DNA of 64,000 bases from Saussurea involucrata (GCA_033807775.1 CM066312.1:22913696-22977695); one strand, 5' to 3'. Shown: positions 12,188 through 21,835, numbered from the stretch's first letter. Numbers and translations: made by a program. The notes: generated by a model not told the origin, from the letters alone.

Positions 12188-12611
12188 ATGATATATATAC
12201 ACACATACATATGCTTCTAAATGAACATTGATAACACGGCTAGTTTGTAAATGATATATATATATTCGTATTATATATTTACACACATAAAGAAAATAGG
12301 AGACCTTCAATTTTTCTTAGTATTTTCTTGACCTTGTTCTTGCATCCATGGCAGTGAATGTTAACTCTGAGTACACATGTATGTTTATATATTCATATTA
12401 GATACGTTTTAATTTTAACAAATTACACCATTATAGTTAATTATTTAATTTATGGTACATCTCATATTTTTTTTCAATTTTGTTTTACACTCCTATCGCA
12501 TTAACATAATAATCATATATTAACTAATTCATTAAATCGTTTTAAATTATTATTATTTGAATGTGTTTATAGATATCGTGAATGGCAATAGGAGAAGGTA
12601 GAATTGTTTAT
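12188..12611. other. mudrA 3' flank derived from MULE-F-like sequence
   Basis: No gene is seen. Two copies of a short 3' sequence (ATATGCTTCTAAATGAAC / GATAACAC) occur here and recur in C and D. From about 12405 the sequence matches the interior of MULE-F (19730-20040), leading into the MATH fragment, so this block came from an F-like element. Confidence 0.6.
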
Positions 12612-12801
12612 AAATGGGGTTTTGACAAGTTGGTATCACTGGACTCATTTAAGAATTGTGAAAATGGGTATTTGGCGAATGATGATTCATGTGTGTTTAA
12701 AACACTTCAGCTCCAAACACACATGAATCATCATTCGTCAAATACCCATTTTCACAATTCTTAAATGAGTCCAGTGATACCAACTTGTCAAAACCCCATT
12801 T
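12612..12801. repeat. Inverted repeat built from a MATH-domain gene fragment
   Basis: Arm 1 (12612-12698) and arm 2 (12715-12801) are 87 bp each, with one mismatch seen, around a 16-bp loop. Arm 1 read on plus encodes KWGFDKLVSLDSFKNCENGY and the following Asp-Asp-Ser-Cys-Val-Phe. This matches the strand pattern of plant MATH (TRAF-like) domains, and the same piece lies in MULE-F without the inversion. Transcription from either flanking gene past its end would produce a hairpin RNA. Confidence 0.88.
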
Positions 12802-12805
12802 CATA

Positions 12806-13057
12806 TTATATATATACACACACACACACATATGCTTCTAAATGAACATTGATAACACAGCTAGTTTGTATTCCATCCAACAAGCTCTTCATCTTCAATC
12901 TTTCTGACCCTTCTTCAACGGCTTCTGCTTTTGCAACCACGTATGGCCATTGTGTACCACAACCCGCACACACTTTAGCAAATGAGTTGAGGGTTGTCAT
13001 ATATTCTACAAGAGGAGTAGGCCCACGAATGAGGTAACCTCTGACTTGACCTTGCAT
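12806..13057 (-). CDS. Small ORF between the MULE genes (83 aa, unknown)
   Basis: The frame starts MQGQVRGYLIRGPTPLVEYM and contains a CAGC motif and a Glu-rich stretch. The same ORF with nearly the same sequence occurs in MULE-D (34801-35055), in the same orientation as, and just downstream of, the coiled-coil gene. The C-terminal ~20 residues come from a common 3' repeat (CTAGCTGTGTTATCAATG) and are unlikely to be native. A stop lies in frame 12 bases upstream of the ATG. It could be a second exon of the coiled-coil gene, a captured host exon, or non-coding. I recognise no domain. Confidence 0.35.
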   Translation of the reverse strand: MQGQVRGYLIRGPTPLVEYMTTLNSFAKVCAGCGTQWPYVVAKAEAVEEGSERLKMKSLLDGIQTSCVINVHLEAYVCVCVYI

Positions 13058-13208
13058 GATGTATCCAACCTAACCGTGGTTCAGCGGCTTAAAAACTACT
13101 TTTCAGAGAAATTAACAACAACAAAAAATACAAAACAACAACACAGTAAAAAAATACAAATAACAACACAGTAAAAAAATACAAAACAAAAAAAAATATA
13201 ACCACCAC

Positions 13209-13532
13209 CTACTTAAAAATTGATTTAGTTTCATCAATCCAAGCTTGCTTCTCGTTTACCTTCGCTTGAATAATTGCGAAGTCTTGCAGAATATGGTGAA
13301 TTGCTTCTTGTTCTCGACGAACACGAGCCTCCCGAGCTTTTATATCCCCTTTCATCCTTTTGATCTTCCTATCTTCCTCTTCGATCTTTCTCAAATGGAC
13401 TGCCTTCCTGTCCATCATTTTTTTCCACTCTTCTGTTAGTTCATCTATCTCCTTTTCTTTTTTTGCTATGGCGACCTCGATTTGAGGTGGTATTTTTTCA
13501 GGAGTAGACTTAGGGTTTGATGACGATGCCAT
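13209..13532 (-). CDS. 107-aa coiled-coil accessory protein of MULE-A
   Basis: Starts MASSSNPKSTPEKIPPQIE at 13532. About residues 20-100 are almost wholly charged helix (KKEKEIDELTEEWKKMMDRK, then Lys/Arg/Glu heptads), typical of a coiled coil; no Cys/His site, signal peptide or membrane segment is seen. It is convergent with mudrA and transcribed from the right TIR, whose inner edge (AGTAGTATGCAATTCACAA) is its 5' flank. Near-identical (MULE-D, 34322) and diverged (MULE-E, 21511) copies keep the length, register and position. The function is unknown; by position it is the counterpart of maize mudrB, though no sequence similarity is apparent to me. It may bind the transposase or dimerise. 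Confidence 0.75.
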   Translation of the reverse strand: MASSSNPKSTPEKIPPQIEVAIAKKEKEIDELTEEWKKMMDRKAVHLRKIEEEDRKIKRMKGDIKAREARVRREQEAIHHILQDFAIIQAKVNEKQAWIDETKSIFK

Positions 13533-13679
13533 TTGTGGATGAAATGAGAGAAGAGAGAAATCAATTCAAAGAAAGAAAGCAAGAGAGAAATCAAGAAAGA
13601 AAGCAAGAGGAAGTGTGAATTGTGAATTGCATACTACTGATATTTATGGATGAAATCTCAAACATGCAAATGAATTTCA

Positions 13680-14041
13680 ACCACAAATCGGTCTTCAAAG
13701 TACAATAATTGTGGAAAAAAACAGTAAAAGCATGCAAGATTCGTCTAAGTATAGGGGCTGAAAGTGTAAATTTTCAGGGACCAAAAGTGTAAATTTTCAG
13801 GGACCAAAACTGTAAATTTTGGCCCATCGCGGGCTGCGATCGCGGGCAGGGACCAAAAGTGCACCGCGGCCAAAGTTGAGGGGCTTCGCGGGGCATTTGG
13901 GACCAAAATACGTGCCACGTCAGCCCTAGCCCGCGATCGCGGGATCCATCGCGGGTATTTTGGGTATTTTTGCAAAATGAAATTTTTTTTGGGTATTTTG
14001 GTAACAGTTGGTCAAACTTTGAGTATTTTAATTAATTTCCC
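13680..14041 (-). repeat. MULE-A right TIR
   Basis: Inverted partner of 9081-9445. It ends ...AATTAATTTCCC at 14041 and holds CCCGCGATCGCGGG at 13930-13943. It has one extra copy of the 'CTGAAAATTTACACTTTTGG' segment compared with the left TIR. Confidence 0.88.
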
Positions 14042-14516
14042 CGAAATAAAATACCACCGCACTTTATCTATATATAACAATATGATACGTTGAAATAAAA
14101 TAAACCGCACTTTATCTATATATAACAATATGATACGTTGAAATAAAATAAACCGCACTTTATCTATATATAACATTATTATACTTTGAAATAAAATAAA
14201 CCGCACTTTATCTATATATAACAATATGATACGTTGAAATAAAATAAACCGCACTTTATCTATATATAACAATATGATACGTTGAAATAAAATACCACCG
14301 CACTTTATCTATATATAACAATATGATACGTTGAAATAAAATAAACCGCACTTTATCTATATATAACAATATGATACGTTGAAATAAAATAAACCGCACT
14401 TTATCTATATATAACAATATGATACGTTGAAATAAAATAAACCGCACTTTATCTATATATAACAATATGATACGTTGAAATAAAATACCACCGCACTTTA
14501 TCTATATATAACACTA
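14042..14516. repeat. 48/49-bp minisatellite, right block
   Basis: About ten units of the array seen at 7809-9084, resuming directly after MULE-A. It ends at ...TATATATAACACTA, 28 bp before the first recognisable Ulp1-gene exon. It is probably intronic in that gene. Confidence 0.93.
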
Positions 14517-14544
14517 ACTATAACATCTGTGAATGACTATGTAG

Positions 14545-17500
14545 AAGGATTTCTTTAACATCGACTTGACGGTAAGGTGCAAAGTTTCCTACGTCGAGGA
14601 ATTAGGAGCGCTCTTTAGGGGATTAGGTGATCGCGCGGATACCCTTGAGACCATCTATAGAGGGACACCGTTCGGGCCATGGATGGATGTGTCTTACTCT
14701 GGTGGCGACCCTACGCTAGTACACATGTTTCTACAGTTGTAGGTCGAGGACGCCAACGCTGAGCCGGAGGAGATGCTTTTTGATTTCTTCGGCTCTCAAT
14801 TTCATTTTGGGCGTCGTGAGTTCTGTCTAATTACAGGACTACGTTTTGGAGAGGCTCCCCCCCTTCCTCCCTTAGAAGACTGCTCCTTCGTTCCTAGGGT
14901 TTGGGGCATTTCAGCATCTCGTTTGAAGCTGAAGGCAGCCCGGGAAATGATGAAAGAGGGCCTTAGTGCCCTAACCGACGACGATGTTGTCCGTGTATGC
15001 TTGGTGGTGATCGTGGATATGGGCTTCTTGGGCCGTGAGTATAGCCAGTATGCTTCCGAGACGGTCCTTAGGGACGTCGAGGACCTTGAGCTGTTTAACA
15101 GCTACCCGTGGGGTAGCCATATCTGGACACATTGCTACTCTATTCTGCACCGAGACATAGCCAGGCGCGTTGATCGACATGCAAAGATGAATCTTTGTGG
15201 TTTTACATACGCCTTCAAGGTTAGATACGTAGTATAACAATTTTTAATAATACATACAAACTGTTTGGCTTTTCTTTTTACGTACTTGCTCTTCTTGTCT
15301 AATTCCAGATATGGATCTTGTAGATGTTTCCCGCATCAATCCGATATTTCGTCAAGCGCGACGATCGAGTACTTAGGGGAACCCGTTGGGACAAGCTTGT
15401 TACCCTAAGTAGGTCGCTTTGGTTTCAGTTCTTCAATGCGTCTAGAAATGTAAGTTCTTTTACTATGTTTACAATTTGCATACGTTAGTCCCGCTTATTT
15501 ATTTCTTTTATGTTTTATCATATATTTAGCAGCCACTCTTGCCTTTCGATCGCCTTGTGCCTACTGTCGACGAGATGGGCATAGATTGGTACAGAGACAG
15601 TGTGGCCTTTATTGACGCAGAGGCGGAAAGGGCTCGACGTCCCCCTACTTCCACATCTGGCGAAGATGAGGAAGACGACGACAGGCCCCCTTCCTCCTCC
15701 TACCAGCAGGCCCGTTCCTCCTCCTACCAGCCGGCCCCTTCCTCCTCCTACCAGCCGGCCCGTTCCTCCTCCTACCAGGCGCCCCCTTCCTCCTCCTACA
15801 ATCCATATCAGGCGGCCCCTTCCTACGAGCCACAGCGTGGCTCACATGAAGTCTTGTGGGACTACGTCCACGGGCCGCTAGAGACACGTGTACACTATCT
15901 GGAGGAAGTCTACAGACAGTTTAGCGCTGTCAATGTTAGTGTTTAACTTAATTTGTTGGCCACGTTTATTTAGTTTGTATATTAATATTACGTTCTAAAT
16001 TTGTTTTAGCTGTCGAGTACGACACCGATCCCCGCTCCGTTCGGACAGGGGGCACAGGCGACGTTTGCCACCACATCCTATCTGTCATTCCCTGAAAATG
16101 TAAGTGACATTGAGTAACCATTATGTTTGTTCCTAAGTTTGTAACTCTTATAATGATCAATGTCACGCAGGCCGGGATGTCGGGGGCCGGGATGTCAGAA
16201 ACGCCGTTCGCCACCACATCCTATTCTACTATCCCGGAGAGTGTAAGTGACACTGAGTAACCATTATAGTTATATGTTTGTTCCTAATTTTGTAACTATT
16301 TTAATGATCAATGTCACACAGGCCGGGATGTCGGGGGCATACACCTCGCAGATGCCGCCGCCGTTCGCCACCACATCATATTCTACTATCCCGTAGAGTG
16401 TTAGTGACACTGAGTAACCATTATAGTTATATATCGATAATCCTAATTTTATAACTATTTTAATGATCAATGTCACGCAGGCCGGGATGTCGGGGGCATA
16501 CACCTCGCAGATGCCGCCGCCGTTCGCCACCACATCAATCACAAACATCTTTGGCGGTTCGGCCGATGACTATTACAGGCCGGAAATGCATACTGTAAGT
16601 TATTTTGGTAGTTTTGGTTTAATTGTGAACATTTCCTAAATTGTACTTAAAACATTGAGTAACGTAATTTTCAGACGGGGTCTCCTATTATCCAGGATCA
16701 CTTCTCGGAGCACTTCTCGGAGCCTGACGATGACTCGATGGATGTTGTAGATCCACCACCACAGGTGACCCCGCTCCCTCTAAAGCGGTCGCATAAAATT
16801 TCACAATGGTTTCGTCACCCGTTTGGCCAACAAGGATCTACGACACCGCCGCCCGCTAAAAAACAAGCAAAGAAAGCGGGGGGAAAGAAGGGAGGAAAGA
16901 AAAAGGGAAAGGTGCCTTCACCGGAGCCTCAACCGGCATCAGAAATATTGAGGATGTGCCGGACTGGTCGCCTCCCCAACTTGACATTCACCCCTTACGG
17001 GGGCTTAGAAATCAACCCCTCGTTTTTTGAAAAATTGCTTGCGGATGACCCTGTGAACTCTGACTTAGACGATACGGTTAGTATGAAGTTAAATTATAGT
17101 CATATATAATCAAATATATTTATATTACATGTCTAACCATCTATTTTTTATGCATAGCACGTCGATTCTTGGGTTAGCCTGTTGCAAAAACATCGTGGCG
17201 TAGACACGAGGTGGACCATCATGCACACTATGTTCTTTCAGTGTATACTGATGGACCATCAAGGTCCCGCCTCTTTGATCGAAATATGCAATGGCTCGGA
17301 AGGGACCTCTTGGACTCTCCTCGATAGGGTATGCAAATCGTTTTACTGTTATTTTATTTAATAACATATATGACATATATTGTAATATTTCAGGTGTACA
17401 TCCCCATATGCTTGCATCCCAGACATTGGCTGCTTGGAGTGTTTGAACTAGACACTATGGTCATGACCCTATATGACAGCGAAAAGGACGGTCTCTGCAA

Positions 17501-17801
17501 ACAACAATTGACAGAGCAGATGCAATCGTTTAAAACAAAACTATATACGTTCTTTTCATTGATCGGGGATCATAGACGTCGCGAAGTGTCAAGTATCTTT
17601 CGCACAAAGATGGCCGGCCAAGTACCCCAGCAAACCGGGTTATATGCGGATTGCGGTGTATGGGTATGCCGTAATGTCCAAAAGTTGATAAATAACGAGG
17701 AGATATGGGTACCCCCTAACGAAACCGACGATGAGGCAATGGATTTCCGCCGACATATGGCGGAGTCAATTTATGCGCATTGTCTAATAGGGCCACGTTA
17801 G
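14545..17801 (+). pseudogene. Ulp1-like (C48) cysteine protease gene of MULE-B, three TAG codons
   Basis: Ten exons can be drawn: 14545-15219, 15309-15449, 15530-15934, 16010-16099, 16171-16242, 16322-16399, 16481-16594, 16675-17076, 17158-17328 and 17394-17801. Each is a multiple of three and every intron is GT..AG in phase 0, about 850 codons in all. Exon 1 is a DUF1985-like region (FGSQFHFGRREFCLITGLRFG type, then YPWGSHIWTH). The middle has Ser-Tyr-Gln-Pro repeats and a Lys-rich stretch. The last exon is the Ulp1 catalytic part with HWLLGVFELD, YDSE and QQTGLYADCGVWVC, giving His, Asp, Gln and Cys. TAG stops interrupt at 14740, 15321 and 16394. The true first exon (compare MULE-C, seven codons) must lie upstream of the minisatellite and is not visible. 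The family removes SUMO-like modifiers; a role in transposition is not established. Confidence 0.82.
16171..16594 (+). repeat. Tandemly duplicated exon-intron units
   Basis: Three consecutive exons (16171-16242, 16322-16399, 16481-16594) and their introns are copies of one another. Each exon starts GCCGGGATGTCGGGGGC and each of the introns between them has TAATGATCAATGTCAC before the acceptor. The exon at 16010-16099 ends in related sequence (TTCGCCACCACATCCTAT type). Unit length is about 155 bp. Confidence 0.85.
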
Positions 17802-18420
17802 GTTGTTTATGTAACATTAAGTAATTGTTATTTTTAGTATTAACTTATTTTGTTAAAGTATTGTGATTGACTTACTGTTTACTTCATTTGGTTTTTGCTA
17901 ATTTCATCCATTTACTCAACTTTGAGTATCGATATCTCTTTCACACATACTCTATTTTGGATGCATTATATATCATTTTGAAGATCTCATATAGAAGAAC
18001 ATAAACCTACTAAAAGTTAGTTATATATAACACATATATATAAATTTAAATGCGTCCAAAGTTTAGTAAAACCCATATTTCCAACACCTAGTAAGTAGGT
18101 TTATGAAACTTGCGATAATCCTAATACAGAGATTATTGGATGAACAAGCATTTATTTCTTGATTATTGGGGTATTGGTTCTTGTTGTCTGGAAGTGATTC
18201 ATATGATGCAAAAATTGGTATCATGTAATGTTGAACAATATCTATATTATAGAAACTTGCATTTGATAGTACCATATAAATCTGATCTAAATTCTCATTA
18301 ATTAGCTATGTTTGACTACTTAAAGACTAATTTTCTACCTAATGAAAGACCTTTATTCAAGAGCAGACGAATATTGCAGTTACTTTTTCAGTGGAATCAT
18401 GCAGGCAACTTTTTCAGACG
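17802..18420. other. 3' flank of the Ulp1-like gene
   Basis: AT-rich, with no coding potential recognised. The first ~180 bp are homologous to the 3' flank of the MULE-C Ulp1 gene (30339-30540), so this is element sequence rather than host DNA. Confidence 0.6.
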
Positions 18421-18423
18421 AAA

Positions 18424-20035
18424 TCTATAAACACATTCAAATAATAATAATTTAAAACGATTTAATGAATTAGTTAATATATGATTATTATGTTAATGCG
18501 ATAGGAGTGTAAAAAAATTGAAAAAAAAAATAAGAGATGTACCATAAATTAAATAATTAACTATAAGAGTATGAATTTTAAATATAAAAAATATTTTTTT
18601 TATGTAGTGTATAACTGTATATGATATATATTAAAATATATAAATCCAAAAAAATTCAAGATTGGGCTCATTTCGAACGTATCGAAGAGACGATTATAAT
18701 GGTGTAATTTGTTAAAATTAAAACGTATTATTTTAACGTATTTTAGTTAATAAACGATTATATGTGTTAAATGTAAAATTAAAATAATGAAAGTAAAAGG
18801 TATAAAGTAAATTTAGTAAATAAGTATAGGGGTTGAAAGTGTTACATTTCATTTTAAATTCGTAAAAATGGACGAAATGGGGTGAACGGTGCCAAAATAT
18901 CAAAATTTTCATAAATGGTTCCTTGCAATTGAAAAGTCACAAAAATAACCCCATCGCGGGATGAGCCCGCGATCGCGGGATTCCATTTTTCAAAAATGGT
19001 CCCTGCAACTTTATAAAAGTGTCAGAAAGGTCCCTGGCCCGCGATCGCGGGCTCCCATCGCGGATTTTTAGGGTATTTTTGCAAAATGGGAGAGATTTTG
19101 GGTATTTCAGTAAAACATGATCAAACTTAGGGTATTTTAATTAATTTCCCCAACAAAAGAAAATTTGTAGAAATGGAGAATCTATAATCAAAATGTTAAA
19201 AGAAACTTAAGTTCAACTGCAACAGGTTTTAACATTACAGATTACAATATTAATTATATTATTTAAATATTAAATAGGGAAATTAATTAAAATACCCTAA
19301 GTCAAACCAAGTGTTACCAAAATACCACAAATCTCTCCCACTTTGCAAAAATACCCCTTTTTCCACGATGGGAGCCCGCGATCGCGGGCCAGAGACCATT
19401 TCTGACACTTTTTTAAACTTGCAGGGACCATTTTTGAAAAATGGAATCCCGCGATCGCGGGCTCATCCCGCGATGGGATTGTTTTTGTGACTTTTCAATT
19501 GCAAGGAACCATTTTTGAAAATTTGACCCGCGTAGACACTGTTCACCCCCGCGTAGTCCACTGTAGCACCCGCGTTCTTCCAATTTGATAAATTTGATTT
19601 GGAATGTTACACTTTCAACCCCTATACTTATTTACTAAATTTACTTTATACCTTTTACTTTCATTATTTTAATTTTACATTTAACACATATAATCGTTTA
19701 TTAACTAAAATACGTTAAAAAATACATTTTAATTTTAACAAATTACACCATTATAATCGTCTATTCGATACGTTCGAAATGAGCCCAATCTTGAATTTTT
19801 TTGGATTTATATATTTTAATATATATCATATACAGTTATACACTACATAAAAAAAATATTTTTTATATTTAAAATTCATACCCTTATAGTTAATTATTTA
19901 ATTTATGGTACATCTCTTTTTTTTTCAATTTTGTTTTACACTCCAATCGCATTAACATAATAATCATATATTAACTAATTCATTAAATCGTTTTAAATTA
20001 TTATTATTTGAATGTGTTTATAGATATCGTGAATG
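18424..20035. repeat. Large inverted repeat formed by the facing ends of MULE-B and MULE-F
   Basis: About 18424-19150 is the reverse complement, with divergence, of about 19277-20035; the spacer is 126 bp. The arms comprise the TIR plus AT-rich subterminal sequence (TATAAACACATTCAAATAAT at one end). Palindromes CCCGCGATCGCGGG lie at 18966, 19038, 19375 and 19448. Confidence 0.8.
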
Positions 20036-20950
20036 GCAATAGGAGAAGGTTTCACGAGAAGAATATGAAATGGGGTTTTGACAAGTTGGTATCACTGGAC
20101 TCATTTAAGAATTGTGAAAATGGGTATTTGACGAATGATGATTCATGTGTGTTTGGAGCTGAAGTATTTGCAGTTACAGAGTATGCACAAAAGAATCGAT
20201 GTATTTCCAACGTAACTTAGATTAAAATTATCTCCTTCAGTTTAGTCCCGTCCCGTCCCATCCAGTTCAGTCTCGTCCAGTTCCGTCCCGTCCCATCTAG
20301 TATGCGTACCAAACGCTACCTAAGAGTACCATAAATTAAATAATTAACTATAAGGGTATGAATTTTAAATATAAAATATTTTTTATGTAGTGTATATGAT
20401 ATATATTAAAATATATAAATAAAAAAAATTCAAGATTGAACTCATTTCGAACGTATCGAAGAGACGATTATAATGGTGTAATTTGTAAAAATTAAAACGT
20501 ATTTTTTAACGTATTTTAGTTCATAAACGATTATATGTGTTAAATCTAAAATTAAAATAATAAAAGTAAAAGGTATAAAGTAAATTTAGTAAATAAGTAT
20601 AGGGGTTGAAAGTGTAACATTCCAAATCAAATTCATCAAATTGGAAGAACGCGGGTGCTACAGTGGACTACGCGGGGGTGAACAGTGTCTACGCGGGTCA
20701 AATTTTCAAAAATGGTCCCTGGAATTTTTCAAAAATGGTCCCTTGCAATTGAAAAGTCACAAAAACAATCCCATCGCGGGATTCCATTTTTCAAAAATGG
20801 TCCCTGCAAGTTTAAAAAAGTGTCAGAAATGGTCCCTGGCCCGCGATCGCGGGCTCCCATCGCGGAAAAAGGGTATTTTTGCAAAGTGGGAGAGATTTGT
20901 GGTATTTTGGTAACACTTGGTCAAACTTGGGGTATTTTAATTAATTTCCC
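19277..20950 (+). mobile_element. MULE-F: non-autonomous Pack-MULE with MATH gene fragment
   Basis: It begins GGGAAATTAATTAAAATACCC (19277) and ends with the inverse, TTAATTTCCC (20950). The 9-bp target duplication TATTAAATA is perfect at 19268-19276 and 20951-20959. TIRs are unusually long (about 620 bp: 19277-19900 and 20330-20950). There is no transposase; the interior holds a MATH-domain fragment and a GTCCCGTCCC-type short repeat (20240-20300). Confidence 0.92.
20035..20220 (+). pseudogene. Captured MATH-domain exon fragment
   Basis: The frame reads RRRFHEKNMKWGFDKLVSLD, then FKNCENGYL, then DDSCVFGAEVF, followed by a stop. This is the central portion of a plant MATH domain (WGF..., NGYLV-DD-CVFGAEVFV in typical family members). 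The first codons upstream are not MATH-like and there is no start or remainder of a gene, so this is an exon piece carried by MULE-F. The MULE-A and MULE-D hairpins contain the same piece beginning at AAATGGGGTTTTGAC. Confidence 0.8.
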
Positions 20951-21063
20951 TATTAAATATGTTAGATAAAATTTTATTTATTTTTCTAGATTTAATTTCA
21001 AATATTCTTATCCATGTGAATAATAAAAAAGCATATATTGTTATTGTTGTAAAGAATAAAAAA
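20951..21063. other. Short AT-rich spacer
   Basis: It holds the right copy of the MULE-F target duplication (20951-20959) and then AT-rich sequence up to the MULE-E terminus. No gene is seen. Confidence 0.6.
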
Positions 21064-21510
21064 GGGAATTTAATTAAAATACCCAAAGTTTGACTTTGAC
21101 TTACCAAAATACCCATTTTCTCTTTGATTTTACTAAAATACTCATTTTTTCCGCGAAGGGGTCCGCGATCGCGGGCTAGGGCTACTTGTCACCCCCTGTT
21201 GGGGCAAAGTGTCCCGCGGAGCCCCCCAACTATGGTCGCGGTGACACTTTTGGTCCCTCCCCGCGGTGGTTGTCCGCGATAGGCCCGCGGTGGGTAAAAA
21301 AATTTACAATTTTGGTCCCTGTATTTGAACGAATCTTGCATGCTTTTACTGTTTTTTTCCATAATTATTGTACTTTGATGACCAATTTGTGGTTGAAATT
21401 CACTGGCATGTTTGAGATTTCATCCATAAATATCAGTAATATGCAATCCATAATTCACACCCATTCCACCCGTCTTTCTTTCTTTCTTGCTTTCTTTCTT
21501 CAGTAAACAA

Positions 21511-21835
21511 ATGACATCGTCATCTAACCCATCGTCTACACCTGAAAGAATACCACCTAAACTCCAGAAGGCGATAGCAGCAAGGGAAAAGGAGATAGAC
21601 CAACTGACAGAAGAGTGGAAACAGATGATCGCCAGGAAGAATGTCCACTTGACAAGGATCGAAGTGGAAGAAAAGAAGATCAAAAGGATGAAAGGGGATA
21701 TAAAAGATAGGGAGGCTCGTATTCGTCGAGAAAAAAAAAGAAATTCACCACATCACGCAAGACTTCGCAATTCTTCAAGCGAAGGTAAGCGAGAAGCAAA
21801 GTTGGATTGATCAAACTAAAGCAATTTTTGAGTAG
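21511..21835 (+). pseudogene. Coiled-coil accessory gene of MULE-E, single-base frameshift
   Basis: MTSSSNPSSTPERIPPKLQK opens a protein collinear with the MULE-A product, with many conservative changes (Asp/Glu, Lys/Arg). An A-run at 21731-21739 has one base too many compared with A and D, so the length from ATG to the homologous TAG is 325 instead of 324 and the last third is read out of frame. The 3' flank has AATAAA at about 21927, a likely poly(A) signal. Charge pattern and helix register are kept up to the shift. Confidence 0.8.

Larger units (their letters stand above)
9081..14041 (+). mobile_element. MULE-A: two-gene Mutator-like element
   Basis: Long TIRs (about 9081-9445 and 13680-14041) enclose a mudrA-like transposase on the plus strand and, convergent to it, a 107-aa coiled-coil gene; a MATH hairpin lies between them. 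The right end is the canonical ...ATTAATTTCCC. The left end lacks the terminal GGGAAA and fuses to the minisatellite at TTTAATTAAAATACCC, so a terminal deletion is likely and no clean 9-bp target duplication is left. Sequence on both sides is the same 48-bp array, so the insertion was into the array. Confidence 0.85.
7809..19150 (+). mobile_element. MULE-B: Mutator-like element with Ulp1-like gene (left end beyond window)
   Basis: The right terminus (about 18800-19150) is a typical TIR of this family: ...AATTAATTTCCC, with two CCCGCGATCGCGGG palindromes. Inside are the Ulp1-like gene (14545-17801) and, upstream of it, the minisatellite. MULE-A lies within the minisatellite, and Copia-2/Copia-1 interrupt it further left. 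No left TIR is visible, so the left limit given is only the visible edge of the array. Ulp1-carrying MULEs are known in plants as the Kaonashi (KI) type. Confidence 0.7.

Noticed and set aside
15600..15887. Pro/Thr- and Arg/Gly-rich frames over the Ulp1 gene repeat
   Set aside because: Other frames of the Ser-Tyr-Gln-Pro tandem repeat in exon 3; the phase-0 exon explains the sequence.
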